Source: Candidatus Poribacteria bacterium
GTDB taxonomy: Bacteria > Poribacteria > WGA-4E > WGA-3G
Direction of reading: 5' to 3'
NCBI GenBank assembly: GCA_028818705.1
Contig: JAPPNJ010000067.1
Span: 1 to 64,000 of the forward strand
Length of the DNA stretch: 64,000 nt
The notes below the pieces were generated by a model that saw only the letters and a list, made by a program, of their open reading frames with translations, did no database searches and was not told where the DNA came from. Both the position numbers and the translations under genes were made by a program. Shown in pieces: positions 18,526 through 27,652 of this stretch. Positions within the stretch are counted from its first letter, which is position 1. Each line of letters begins with the position of its first letter.

Positions 18526-18714
18526 ATGCACCGCACCGCCGAAGAACTATCACCTGAAGAGTTAAATCAATATCGGCTACGTCTCAACGATCACTTCCAA
18601 AACCGTGATCCGGTGGATAAGGCGTTATTGCACCGCGCTTGGCAAACTGCACACCAGGCGGCTGCACTGCTCTATGAAAGTTTCGGTGCAACACAGGTTG
18701 CAGTTTTGGGTTAA
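18526..18714 (+). pseudogene. Truncated nucleotidyltransferase-like gene remnant
   Basis: 62 residues after a good ribosome site (AAGGAG, ATG at 18526). The product resembles the N-terminal helical part of small nucleotidyltransferase (MNT-like) proteins that continue with a GS...DxD catalytic motif; here it stops at QVAVLG with TAA, where the catalytic GS motif would begin. In the following 80 bases one frame could read SAELDIFIAW, which may be a decayed DIDIAVW stretch. No HEPN partner is adjacent. I infer gene decay after truncation; an expressed short protein cannot be excluded. Confidence 0.5.
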
Positions 18715-18794
18715 AACAGTATTTCTCAAGATTTCCGCGGAATTAGACATATTCATTGCGTGGTTAGAACAACACATATAAGACAGGAGCATCT

Positions 18795-19796
18795 ATGTCA
18801 AAACAGAAATTAAACTTTGCTTTTATCGGGTGTGGTGGTAATGCCCGGGGACACGGACGGAGTGTGTCGAGTGTTGAAGATGTAGAGATTGTTGCGCTTG
18901 CGGATCCAAGTGCCAGTTCACTTGACGCCTTCAAAGAAAATGTCGGTTTAGACGCATCTATTCCTACCTATACGGACCACGTTGAGATGTTAGCCGCTGT
19001 CAAACCCGACGCCGTTGTCATTAGTTCACCGCACGGACTCCACTTCCAGCACATCATGGATGCACTTGAGGCGGGGTGTCATGTGCACACGGAAAAACCG
19101 ATGGTTTGCACGGTGGATCATGCCAAACAGGTAATAGCAAAAGTGGAAGAGACGGGTTTGCACCTGATGATAGGCTATCAAAGGCACTTGAGTCCTACCT
19201 ATCAATACTGTCGCAATGTGGTTCAGAGCGGTGAACTGGGTCGCGTGAACTTTGTCTCTGCGCATCAATCACAGAATTGGTATCGAAATCAGCAAGGGAA
19301 ATGGCGACAAGACCCGTTTCTGGGTGGTGGTGGACAACTGAACGACTCAGGAAGCCATCTGATTGATATCCTGCTCTGGGTATTGGAAGCGAGTCCTGAT
19401 ACCGTTTTCGCAATGATAGACAACTTGGACATTGAAGTAGATGTTCTTACGGCGATGTCAATCAAGTTTGATACTGGTGCCTTGTGCAATATTAGCATTG
19501 TCGGACATGCTTTTGGCGGTGTTCGAGAAGATTTCTCTATTTGGCTCGAGGAGGGTGCACTTTATCTCCGCGCAGGTCAGCTCTATCGCCAAGGACGGGA
19601 AGGTAATCCAGAACTTGTTGACGAATCTGAAATGCCTGCATCGGGCAACAAAGATGTTGCTTTCATCGAACTCATCCGTGGCGAACGGATAGGTAACCCA
19701 ATCGGTGTTGAAAATGGATTGCGCGTCATTCAACTAACCGAAGCCGCATGGCAATCCGCCGAACTGGGTAGACCCGTTAAGGTGAATTTGAGTTGA
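18795..19796 (+). CDS. Gfo/Idh/MocA family oxidoreductase
   Basis: NAD(P)-dependent dehydrogenase, 333 residues. The Rossmann motif is FIGCGGNARGHG (about 10-21), followed by the EKPMVC signature (about 99-104) and a GGGGQLNDSGSHLIDI block in which the histidine-containing motif typical of the family is present. AGGAG precedes the ATG at 18795. It lies upstream of an ABC ATPase and a PhyH gene on the same strand, with about 160 bases before the ATPase start. Substrate unknown. Confidence 0.9.
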   Translation: MSKQKLNFAFIGCGGNARGHGRSVSSVEDVEIVALADPSASSLDAFKENVGLDASIPTYTDHVEMLAAVKPDAVVISSPHGLHFQHIMDALEAGCHVHTEKPMVCTVDHAKQVIAKVEETGLHLMIGYQRHLSPTYQYCRNVVQSGELGRVNFVSAHQSQNWYRNQQGKWRQDPFLGGGGQLNDSGSHLIDILLWVLEASPDTVFAMIDNLDIEVDVLTAMSIKFDTGALCNISIVGHAFGGVREDFSIWLEEGALYLRAGQLYRQGREGNPELVDESEMPASGNKDVAFIELIRGERIGNPIGVENGLRVIQLTEAAWQSAELGRPVKVNLS

Positions 19797-19957
19797 ATGT
19801 TTGTACCAATAGGGTTTTTGCGCCGGTTTGCTCTTAAGATCAGGCGATCCTAAACAGTTTGAAATGCTGTAAGGAGGCGACAACGGAGACTGCGGATATT
19901 AAGAGTGAAATTTTATTCGTTGGAGGCTTCTCTTTCACGCTTGGCGAAAAATTAAAG

Positions 19958-20722
19958 ATGCTTGATGTCCAAAACTTGTGTAAATCTTTTGACCAGAATC
20001 CGTTTCTTACGGAACTCACGTTTCAGGTGGCAACAGGGGAATGCCTCGTCCTACTCGGTAAAAATGGCACAGGCAAAACGCTCTTGCTTAACATTTTGGC
20101 GACTTTAGTCGAACCAACATCAGGTAGCGTCTCAATTGATGGCATTGACGCATTTGCAAATCTGAAGCAGGTGCGTTCGCGTATCGGGTATATCCCGGTC
20201 GCGTTCGAGGGATATCCTGAGTTGTCTGTCATCGACTATCTCAATTTTTTCGCTGCTGCATATAAATTAGACAAACGCGAACGCTCTACGGCAATCGGAG
20301 CAGTGCTCGAATTAATGGACATCCAACACTTGCGCGATGTCAAAACCGGTATTCTATCAACAGGAGAACGGCAGCGGCTTTTATTCGCTAAAACCTTCTT
20401 GCATGAACCGCAGTTATGGTTGCTCGACGAACCTTTTACACCGCTTGATCCAAGTGGACAGGTCGAGATGACAGAACTGCTTGAGGAACTTCAATCGCTG
20501 GGAAAAACCGTCGTAATAGCTACCAACCGTCTTGAGGATGTTTCTCGATTGTGTGGTTCTGACTCACAGGAAGGGAAATTTATCGGAATTCTGAATGGTG
20601 GACAGTTCGCAGTATTCAAAACGTTTCGCGAGTTGTGTGAAGAGAGCGGCACAGCTGATACCACAGAGATACCTTCACAAAATTGGTTTTACAAATTCTT
20701 TCTGGAGGTTACAAAACTGTAA
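19958..20722 (+). CDS. ABC transporter ATP-binding protein without an adjacent permease
   Basis: 254 residues from ATG at 19958; the frame is open to 19859, and neither start has a strong ribosome site. Walker A GKNGTGKT, signature LSTGERQRL and Walker B LWLLDEPFTPLD are intact, placing it near CcmA/ABC-2-type ATPases. No permease gene is next to it. Its stop codon overlaps the start of the PhyH gene (TAATG at 20720-20724), so the two are probably translationally coupled. The substrate is unknown; a CcmA role is possible, as no other heme-export genes are seen. Confidence 0.85.
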   Translation: MLDVQNLCKSFDQNPFLTELTFQVATGECLVLLGKNGTGKTLLLNILATLVEPTSGSVSIDGIDAFANLKQVRSRIGYIPVAFEGYPELSVIDYLNFFAAAYKLDKRERSTAIGAVLELMDIQHLRDVKTGILSTGERQRLLFAKTFLHEPQLWLLDEPFTPLDPSGQVEMTELLEELQSLGKTVVIATNRLEDVSRLCGSDSQEGKFIGILNGGQFAVFKTFRELCEESGTADTTEIPSQNWFYKFFLEVTKL

Positions 20723-21492
20723 TGTCAGATATAGGAAAATTCTTTCACGAAAACGGATACTATTTCGCCAAGGGTGTCTATTCACCCGAAGAAATCACAG
20801 CAATGGAAAATGACTTCGATCGGGTAGTGGATCAACTCCTCAAAAGTGATGAAAACGTTAATGCCCGTTGGGGCGGCAGATTGATGGATGCCCTTGATGG
20901 TGGTGAATCTGTTATTATCCACACACACAATATCCAGAGTTTTTCTGGGGTTTGGATGCAGGCATTTATGCAGGAGAAGTTTCTTGATATTACTGAAGAT
21001 ATCCTCGGACCAGATATTATGCTTCACCACTCCAAACTTTTCTGTAAGCCCCCAGAGAAAGGCGCACCCTTCCCGATGCACCAAGATTGGCAGTACTTCC
21101 CCTCCGTCAAAGACAGCATGATCGCTGCTATCATCTACGTCTCAGAAGCTACCGATGAAATGGGGTGTGTTCGTGTTTATCCCGGCTCCCACCAGTTGGG
21201 ACGCACCGACGGCATGATGGGAAGTGGTGATAACGCTGAAGTTACGGATCAATACCCGATTGAGAACGCAACTGTTTTAGAAGCGGAACCCGGAGATGTC
21301 CTTTTCTTTAGCTACTTCACACTACACGGTTCAATGCCGAACTACTCGAATCAAACCCGAAAAAGCGTTCTTGTTCAGATGCATGCCGGTGATGATGAGA
21401 TCGAATCACAAAACCGCCATACCAACGTCAAACTGGTTCTTCGCGGTTGGAATCATCTCGCAACCCGTTCTTCTGTTGGCAGAATTATATAA
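20722..21492 (+). CDS. Phytanoyl-CoA dioxygenase (PhyH) family protein
   Basis: Fe(II)/2-oxoglutarate oxygenase of 256 residues. The start overlaps the stop of the ABC ATPase gene, with GGAGG about eleven bases upstream inside that gene. The metal triad is canonical: His and Asp in MHQDWQYFP, and the distal His in TLHGSMPNYS, followed by the TRKS arginine that binds 2-oxoglutarate. VYPGSHQLG is the family's central motif. Its coupling to an ABC ATPase is unusual. Substrate unknown. Confidence 0.9.
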   Translation: MSDIGKFFHENGYYFAKGVYSPEEITAMENDFDRVVDQLLKSDENVNARWGGRLMDALDGGESVIIHTHNIQSFSGVWMQAFMQEKFLDITEDILGPDIMLHHSKLFCKPPEKGAPFPMHQDWQYFPSVKDSMIAAIIYVSEATDEMGCVRVYPGSHQLGRTDGMMGSGDNAEVTDQYPIENATVLEAEPGDVLFFSYFTLHGSMPNYSNQTRKSVLVQMHAGDDEIESQNRHTNVKLVLRGWNHLATRSSVGRII

Positions 21493-21653
21493 ATCAAGGA
21501 GCTAGCTGTTTTTAGGGCTTTAACCATTGACGCGTCTTCCACATTCCTTAAGGAAACCCGGGTTGATAGTTAAGCAAAATCACGGGATTGCGTAAGCTCT
21601 ATAAAAAAACAAAACATAGCCCGTAATGGAATGGAGGGGTTTTTGTGAATCAA

Positions 21654-21692
21654 CACGGAATGCGCGTATGGCATTCCGTGGGGTGTTTTTTT
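21654..21692 (+). terminator. Possible intrinsic terminator or dispersed hairpin
   Basis: A 10-bp stem CACGGAATGC / GCATTCCGTG with a seven-base loop, then GGGTG and seven T residues. It lies 160 bases after the PhyH gene. The stem core GAATGC / GCATTC also recurs in the hairpin array near 27390-27652, so it may be a repeat that has taken on a terminator role. Confidence 0.5.
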
Positions 21693-21759
21693 CAGATCTA
21701 CGGAATGGCACTTCAAATTCCAAACCCGCTCTGACCGAACCGCAAGGAAAATTAAAAAA

Positions 21760-22755
21760 ATGATTAGAGTCGCAAAGATTAGCATGGCACACGTCCACGC
21801 CGGTGGTTATGCCAGAAAAATTAACGAAAACCCTGAAACCGAGCTCGTTGCCGTCTGGGATGAAGAAGAATACGGAGGCAGAGATGCCGCGGAGCAATAC
21901 GATGTCCCGTTCTATACCGATCTCGATGAAGTCCTTAGCCGTGACGACGTAGATGCAGTCGCTGTTGATGCGATCACATCCGACCATCCGCGTGTCATGA
22001 TCGCCGCCGCTGAAGCCGGGAAACATATCTTTACCGAAAAGGCACTCGCTATCACAGTTGCGGAGTGCGATCCAATTATTGAAGCCGTTGAGAAAGCGGG
22101 TGTGAAGTTTATGATCTCGCTGCCTTCTCGCGCTAATTCTGAAATTCTGTTTGCGAAAAAAGCGATCGACGATGGACTTCTTGGGGACATAACTTTTGGT
22201 CGGGGCCGAATTGCCCATTCTGCTGCCCTTGATAGTTGGTTCAGTGGCACAAGTGCCTGGTTCGCTGATGCTGAACGCGCGGGTGGCGGTGCCCTGTTTG
22301 ACTTGGGTTGTCACCGTGTTGACGTTATTCGATGGTTGATGGGTGAACCTAAAAGTGCCATTGCTAAGATTAATAATTTCACAGGCAATTTTCCGATTGA
22401 TGATAATAGCGTTTCAGTTGTTGAATTCGCCAACAAGGCACTCGGTGTAATTGATGTTGCGTGGACCCACCGTTCTGGTCCCAACATGCTTGAGATTTTT
22501 GGTACAGAAGGCTCATTCGCTGCCGGACACGGTGAGATGCACTTTGAAACCCGCAAACTTTCTGATGAAGAAAAAGCAAAATACATCGCCAATGCTCCAG
22601 CAGCACCACCTGAACCGATACAACAGTGGATTAACGCTATCCTTCGCGACGAACCCATGACGATTACTATTCAAGATGGACGTAACCTCACAGAATTGAT
22701 GCAAGCGTTCTATATGTCCTCTGAACAGGGACAGTCCATTGATTTTCCTCTATAG
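21760..22755 (+). CDS. Gfo/Idh/MocA family oxidoreductase
   Basis: 331-residue dehydrogenase. The N-terminal cofactor-binding region reads MIRVAKISMAHVHAGGYAR, so the usual GxGxxG is replaced by a less typical sequence. The family signature FTEKALAITV sits at about residues 90-99, with Ala in place of Pro after Lys. GGGALFDLGCHRVDVIRWLMG is the C-terminal domain motif (given in part). AAGGA precedes the ATG. It begins an apparent operon with the CehA-like and MDR genes. The altered nucleotide-binding loop may affect cofactor preference. Confidence 0.85.
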   Translation: MIRVAKISMAHVHAGGYARKINENPETELVAVWDEEEYGGRDAAEQYDVPFYTDLDEVLSRDDVDAVAVDAITSDHPRVMIAAAEAGKHIFTEKALAITVAECDPIIEAVEKAGVKFMISLPSRANSEILFAKKAIDDGLLGDITFGRGRIAHSAALDSWFSGTSAWFADAERAGGGALFDLGCHRVDVIRWLMGEPKSAIAKINNFTGNFPIDDNSVSVVEFANKALGVIDVAWTHRSGPNMLEIFGTEGSFAAGHGEMHFETRKLSDEEKAKYIANAPAAPPEPIQQWINAILRDEPMTITIQDGRNLTELMQAFYMSSEQGQSIDFPL

Positions 22756-22759
22756 ATAT

Positions 22760-22776
22760 GTCGCCCCGCTGGGGCT
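22760..22776. repeat. Short GCCCC-GCT-GGGGC hairpin in a leader
   Basis: Perfect inverted repeat GCCCC / GGGGC immediately before the ribosome site of the CehA-like gene. The reverse complement of the same element, with matching flanks, occurs at about 31831-31843. It may modulate translation of the downstream gene, since it ends about 20 bases before the ATG. Confidence 0.5.
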
Positions 22777-22796
22777 TTAAAAGGAAATTAGAAAAC

Positions 22797-25292
22797 ATGA
22801 AAGACTACCAACCTATCTCACTTGCTGCCTTGTGTAATGTCGGTACAGAGATTATCGGTGCGGATGCGACACCGAACGTTGGTGCCCAGACGTTCCACGG
22901 ACTCCGTTTCGAGATCGCTGAAGGCGCAACCTGTTTCTTGGGCTTCGGCGAAGGTATCAATACCGATCCCATTCAAGTTCCCATCAATGCAAATCCGAAG
23001 CGTGTTATCTTTGTACATCGCCTGCTTGAGTCCCGTATTCCTGAAGGCGAACCGATTGCCAAACTCATTGCCAATTACGTTTTCCATTACACCGATGGTG
23101 AAACAGAAAGCGTGCCAATTCGCGAACGCTTTGAGATCGGCGGCGTACCGCAGGGATGGGGGCAACAGACATTCCTCGCTATACCCGACCGACAGGAGAG
23201 TTTAGCACCACGTTATGAAGGAGCGTGGGGTTCAGCGGGTAACCGACAAACGGAGGTGAGCCAAGGAACACCGCGCGACTACTACTTGTGGGCATGGAAA
23301 AACCTGAGAGACGGTGCCGAAATCGCGTCAATTGAGATTCAACCACAAGAGCGACGGTTTATCGTTGCGGCAATTACGCTCGGTTATCTCGACGAAAATC
23401 CGATACCGCGTCGTCCGCGCCGCGAAGTCAAAATTACGCTTCCGCAATCTGATGATGCTGACAAAGCCTTTGATATGGAAGTCAATGTTGATCGCGGCGT
23501 TGCGACCTATCCACACCCGCTGCCGGAAAACGCGCCGGATGCTTTTATTAACGACGACTTCAAAGGTTGGGGTGAATCCCAAAACAACAAGAGCAGTCCT
23601 GCGTATGTTGAAGTGTCTGCTACGCCTTCTGCCACTGTTGAAGTCAAGAATCAGGGTGAGACTCTCGGCAGTGTTAATTGGGGTGAAGTCGAAGAAAAAG
23701 GAGCTGTCCAACCTAACGAACGCGTCAAGGTAGAGGTCATTGACTCTGGCAGAAACTGGGTGCACACCACCGTAATTGATGAGGATACGAACAGCCCCGT
23801 GCCGTGTCGCATCCATTTCCGTTCTCCACACGGCGTGCCATACGCGCCACACGGACACCACGCTCATGTTAACTCAAACAACGGCACATGGCACATAGAT
23901 GTGGGTGGCGATGTGCGACTCGGACAGATTAGTTATGCTTATATTGACGGCACGTGTCAGGGATGGCTCCCTCGCGGGGACGTTATTGTTGATGTCGCTC
24001 GCGGTTTTGAATATACACCGCTGCGAACCACCGTTAACATAAAACCGGGGCAACGTGATCTTACGTTGCGGATAAAACGGTGGTGCGATATGAACGCTGA
24101 ACGCTATTTCAGCGGTGATACGCACGTACATTTCCTGTCTACGCAGGGCGCGCATACTGAAGCACAAGGTGAAGACCTCGGCGTTGTAAACCTTCTTCTT
24201 TCGCAGTGGGGACACCTCTTTACGAATACAGAAGAGTTCATCGGAAGACCCACGGTATCCGCTGACGGACGGAGCATTGTCTATGCTACACAAGAGAACC
24301 GCCAACATCTCCTCGGTCATCTTACACTCCTCGGTCTAAAGGAGCAGGTTGCACCGTGGTGTTCTGATGGACCTGGGGAAGCCGAACTCGGTGGAAATAT
24401 GGAGGTCACGCTTTCGCATTGGGCTGATGCCTGTCATGCACAAGGCGGCACAGTCGTCCTGCCGCACATTCCGAATCCGAATTGTGAACCGGCGACGCTC
24501 ATTGCCACCGGACGTGTAGATGCTGTTGAGTATCTCACCAACGCTATGTATGGACATCTCGAGTACTACCGCTATCTTAATTGCGGCTATAAGTTACCGC
24601 TCGTCGGTGGGACAGATAAAATGAGTAGCGATGTGCCGGTAGGTGTTTATCGTACTTATGTCCACATTCCCGACAACGAGGAATTCAACTACGATAACTG
24701 GTGCAAATACATGAGCGCTGGAAACACATTCTTGAGTGGCGGTCCCATGATCCGTCTCACGGTTGACGGACAGCCGATCGGTAGCACGATTAACCTGCCG
24801 GGTAACGGCGGCACAGTTGAGGTTGAAGCCTCTGCAGATTCTATTTTTCCGATCCATACATTGCAAATTATTCAGGCAGGGCAGGTCGTCGCCTCCACTG
24901 AGGATAAAGAGGGCAAGGCACATTTACACCTGAAAGCCAACCTGAAGGTGGACAAGCATTCGTGGATTGCGGCGCGCTGCGGGGGACCTAATTATGCACA
25001 AGCTGTCCCGCATCACGACGGATGGGGACGCGGCATCATTGCCCATACCTCACCTATCTACATTGCTGTTGGTGGTGAATGGTGGATGTTTGACCCGGAA
25101 ACGGCGAACTACATGTTGACCCTGATCGAAGGTGGGCTGTCCTACATCCAGCAGACAGCGCGTCATCATGAACATGGGACTGTGACGCACCACCATGGTG
25201 AGGATGATCATTTAGAATTTCTATCTCGTCCGTTCCAAGAGGCACGAGAAGCAATTCACCGTCGGATGCATCAATTAGGAATTCCACATTAG
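22797..25292 (+). CDS. CehA/McbA-like metallohydrolase (PHP-type domain)
   Basis: 831 residues from ATG 22797, with AAGGA upstream. The N-terminal half has beta-rich domains. The PHP/CehA-type metal motif GDTHVHF appears at about residues 441-447 (His443, His445), followed by further histidines in VVLPHIPNP and the VGGTDKM stretch, as in the CehA/McbA carbaryl-hydrolase and related phosphoesterase family. The C-terminus is unusually His-rich (ARHHEHGTVTHHHGEDDH), which may bind metal. No signal peptide. It follows a dehydrogenase gene by 41 bases and precedes an MDR dehydrogenase by about 50, suggesting one operon. Actual substrate unknown. Confidence 0.8.
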   Translation: MKDYQPISLAALCNVGTEIIGADATPNVGAQTFHGLRFEIAEGATCFLGFGEGINTDPIQVPINANPKRVIFVHRLLESRIPEGEPIAKLIANYVFHYTDGETESVPIRERFEIGGVPQGWGQQTFLAIPDRQESLAPRYEGAWGSAGNRQTEVSQGTPRDYYLWAWKNLRDGAEIASIEIQPQERRFIVAAITLGYLDENPIPRRPRREVKITLPQSDDADKAFDMEVNVDRGVATYPHPLPENAPDAFINDDFKGWGESQNNKSSPAYVEVSATPSATVEVKNQGETLGSVNWGEVEEKGAVQPNERVKVEVIDSGRNWVHTTVIDEDTNSPVPCRIHFRSPHGVPYAPHGHHAHVNSNNGTWHIDVGGDVRLGQISYAYIDGTCQGWLPRGDVIVDVARGFEYTPLRTTVNIKPGQRDLTLRIKRWCDMNAERYFSGDTHVHFLSTQGAHTEAQGEDLGVVNLLLSQWGHLFTNTEEFIGRPTVSADGRSIVYATQENRQHLLGHLTLLGLKEQVAPWCSDGPGEAELGGNMEVTLSHWADACHAQGGTVVLPHIPNPNCEPATLIATGRVDAVEYLTNAMYGHLEYYRYLNCGYKLPLVGGTDKMSSDVPVGVYRTYVHIPDNEEFNYDNWCKYMSAGNTFLSGGPMIRLTVDGQPIGSTINLPGNGGTVEVEASADSIFPIHTLQIIQAGQVVASTEDKEGKAHLHLKANLKVDKHSWIAARCGGPNYAQAVPHHDGWGRGIIAHTSPIYIAVGGEWWMFDPETANYMLTLIEGGLSYIQQTARHHEHGTVTHHHGEDDHLEFLSRPFQEAREAIHRRMHQLGIPH

Positions 25293-25339
25293 ATGGTTCA
25301 CGGCACATAGAGTGTGCCTACTACCTTAAGGAGACAAAC

Positions 25340-26314
25340 ATGCCAAGGGAATTAGTAGCTGTTGCCCCTCGGCAACCGGTTTTGAGAGAATATGAAGACG
25401 GACCTGTTCCAGCAGACAGCGTCCGGGTTCAAGTCGAATTCGGCGCGCCTAAACGCGGCACCGAACTGACAGCGTACTACGGATACAACAACCCAAGTTT
25501 TCCACTGGGACTTGGAAATATGTGCGTTGGAAGAATTACTGAAATCGGAGACGACGTTGAAGGTTTTGAGATTGGGGATCGTGTCACCAGTCACGGGCAC
25601 CTCAAGGAGACGCACACGTGGGCTGCAAACCGGCTTCTCAAATTGCACGACCAGATGACATGGAAGGAAGCCGTCTGTTACGATCCAGCACACTTCGCTA
25701 TGTCCGCTATTCGTGATGGAAAAGTACGCGTTGGTGAGCGCGTTGCCGTTTTTGGACTTGGTGCGATCGGATTGATGACGGTGCAGATGGCACGGATCGC
25801 TGGGGCTGACTTTGTCGCTGCCGTAGACCCGATTGAAAGACGGCGGAAAGTCGCTGAAAAGACTGGGGCGGAACTTGTCATTGACCCAACTGCTTGCAAT
25901 ACTGGCGAAGTGCTTAAAGAAGCGACGGGTGGGCTTGGCGTTGATGTGGCTGTAGAAACCAGTGCAATCTACGAAGCCCTCGATGATGCCCTTCGCAGCG
26001 TCACTTTTGAGGGGACGATCGTCTATGCTGGACGCGCGAAGGCATGTACAGGTGGACTTGACCTCGGGGCTGTAGCGCATGTCAACATTCCGAACATAAT
26101 CTTTGCGCGCGCTAACAGCGATCCGAACCGCGATCATCCACGTTGGAATTTCAGACGTATCATTGATACCTGCTGGAAATGGCTTGCTGAAGGACGGTTC
26201 GAGTGTGAAGACGTCGTTGACCCGGTGGTACCCTTTGAAGATTCAGTCGAAGCCTATATAGAGATGGACAATCATCCCGAACGGAGCGTCAAACTGGGCG
26301 TGTCCTTTGGCTAA
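25340..26314 (+). CDS. Zinc-type (MDR) alcohol dehydrogenase-like protein
   Basis: Medium-chain dehydrogenase/reductase, 324 residues. The Rossmann domain shows VFGLGAIGLMTVQMA (about 136-150). The N-terminal catalytic domain is short, and the usual Cys-x-x-His structural-zinc cluster is not seen, so this may be a zinc-independent or atypical member. AAGGAG precedes the ATG. It is the third gene of the likely operon with the Gfo/Idh dehydrogenase and CehA-like hydrolase, which suggests oxidation of the same compound. Substrate unknown. Confidence 0.87.
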   Translation: MPRELVAVAPRQPVLREYEDGPVPADSVRVQVEFGAPKRGTELTAYYGYNNPSFPLGLGNMCVGRITEIGDDVEGFEIGDRVTSHGHLKETHTWAANRLLKLHDQMTWKEAVCYDPAHFAMSAIRDGKVRVGERVAVFGLGAIGLMTVQMARIAGADFVAAVDPIERRRKVAEKTGAELVIDPTACNTGEVLKEATGGLGVDVAVETSAIYEALDDALRSVTFEGTIVYAGRAKACTGGLDLGAVAHVNIPNIIFARANSDPNRDHPRWNFRRIIDTCWKWLAEGRFECEDVVDPVVPFEDSVEAYIEMDNHPERSVKLGVSFG

Positions 26315-26358
26315 GAAGCCTATAGCGGTTACACAGAAACAGAGCGTCTGCTAGCGGG

Positions 26359-27249
26359 CTATTGATATGCAATCAAAAAGATGCCGAATACCATCACAAC
26401 AGCGGCGATAAATCGGCGTTTTGTATAGGTCTCTTTCAAGGCGTAACCACCGAGCAAAACAACGAAAATGACAGAACACTGCCGAACCGCAGTTACGTAG
26501 CTGACCTTCTCTGTCATCAAAACGTAGAGGATGAGCGAATAGGATGTCAACGAGAGTCCAACAACAGCGAGGGCCCGTTTCCATTCTGCTCGTCCAATCT
26601 GGGCAATCTGCTGGCGTGGAAACCGGACAAGACAGGAAAAACCGTAAAAGACTTGCGAGATACCGCCCTCCAGCAAATAATAGGTCACAGCTCGCCACAT
26701 AGGTGCCTCTGTCGAATGGCGATGAAATTCGGACATCCCCTGTTTGTCTATCAGTGAATATCCAATGACACTGGCAAGAGTGGCATAAGCCCAGAGAGCA
26801 TCAGGATCGCGAAGGAAGCGAAAGAACGCTTTGAACTGGATGCGCGCCTCACGTTGTTGATAGAGTAGTATGGAGACCATTACACATAAGATACCTATCA
26901 AACCTTGTACGGAAATTCGTTCCTTTAAAAAAATAAAGGCAAACAACGGCAAGAAAGCTGGGGCAGCACGTGCAATTGGATAGACGAATGAAATCTCGCC
27001 AACGGTATAAGCGTGCGTCAAAGACAGCTTATATAACAGGTGGACTAAGGCGGAACTAACAATATAGATCCATACGGGTTTCGGAACTATTGGCTTCTTG
27101 ATGCCAAAGGCAATGAACGCTATTGTTAGGGTGTAAAGTCCACACCAAAAAAAGAGGATTCGTGTATCTCTGCTGGATTTGCTGCAGAAATTCCATAAGG
27201 CGTGGCAAAGTGCCGACAGCAGAATCAAGGCGATTGAAGTAAAGGTCAT
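26359..27249 (-). CDS. EamA/DMT-family transporter
   Basis: Inner-membrane drug/metabolite transporter of 296 residues with about ten hydrophobic segments and two EamA-like halves. The ATG at 27249 has AAAGGA just upstream and gives MTFTSIALILLSALCHALWN; the frame extends to 27309 but the extra leader is not plausible. Typical stretches are PIARAAPAFLPLFAFIFLKER and the second-half VTAVRQCSVIFVVLLGG (partial), with a final FGIFLIAYQ. Substrate cannot be inferred. It converges with the MDR gene. Confidence 0.85.
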   Translation of the reverse strand: MTFTSIALILLSALCHALWNFCSKSSRDTRILFFWCGLYTLTIAFIAFGIKKPIVPKPVWIYIVSSALVHLLYKLSLTHAYTVGEISFVYPIARAAPAFLPLFAFIFLKERISVQGLIGILCVMVSILLYQQREARIQFKAFFRFLRDPDALWAYATLASVIGYSLIDKQGMSEFHRHSTEAPMWRAVTYYLLEGGISQVFYGFSCLVRFPRQQIAQIGRAEWKRALAVVGLSLTSYSLILYVLMTEKVSYVTAVRQCSVIFVVLLGGYALKETYTKRRFIAAVVMVFGIFLIAYQ

Positions 27250-27389
27250 AGGTTCCTTTCGTATCTGTAGGTACAGGATCTGTGTCTGTTTGTTAATGGC
27301 TGTCAGCAATTAGGTCGTTCACTTCTTCACTTTTAGCAATTAGCATGCTCGCTTCGCTCGCTTTTAGCAGTCAGGTATACGTAGGCGAG
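27250..27389. repeat. TTAGCA-type direct repeats
   Basis: Three degenerate copies of a TTTTAGCAATTAGC / TTTTAGCAGTCAGG-like motif lie between 27302 and 27376, together with GCTCGCTTCGCTCGC. No gene is seen. The segment leads directly into the hairpin array and continues the repeat-rich character of this intergenic region. Confidence 0.5.
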
Positions 27390-27652
27390 GAATGCCATAC
27401 GGCATTCATACCCCGGGGAAGTCTATATGGACTTCATACCCCGGTCTATGCCTTAAGGCATAGATACCGTTGATTCTGAATGCTCTATAGCATTCATACC
27501 GTTGATTTTGATTTTTCATGCCACACGGCATGAATACCTGGGGAAGCCCACACGGACTTCATACCCCGGTGAAGTCCATACGGACTTCATACCGTTGATT
27601 TAAAGCCTTTATAGGCTTTATACCCGGTGAATGCCATTAAGGCATTCATACC
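27390..27652. repeat. Array of nine small hairpins with TACC flanks
   Basis: Nine inverted repeats of 18-20 bases occur at about 27390-27407, 27418-27435, 27445-27464, 27478-27495, 27515-27534, 27543-27560, 27571-27588, 27601-27620 and 27629-27647. Arms include GAATGCC/GGCATTC, GAAGTCC/GGACTTC, TCTATGCC/GGCATAGA, TTCATGCC/GGCATGAA and TAAAGCCT/AGGCTTTA. Each is followed by TACC and then either a CCGG-containing linker or GTTGATT. Stem sequences differ but remain paired; one copy (27543) has a single mismatch. It lies upstream of the cyclase gene and downstream of the leftward transporter's start. No coding potential. Confidence 0.85.

Noticed and set aside
18666-18714. Selenocysteine read-through of the nucleotidyltransferase remnant
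   Set aside because: The stop there is TAA, not TGA, and no hairpin follows at SECIS distance.
27390-27652. CRISPR array
   Set aside because: The regular spacing is suggestive, but the units are self-complementary hairpins with linkers of only 4-20 bases, no identical direct repeat, no variable spacers of protospacer length, and no cas gene nearby.
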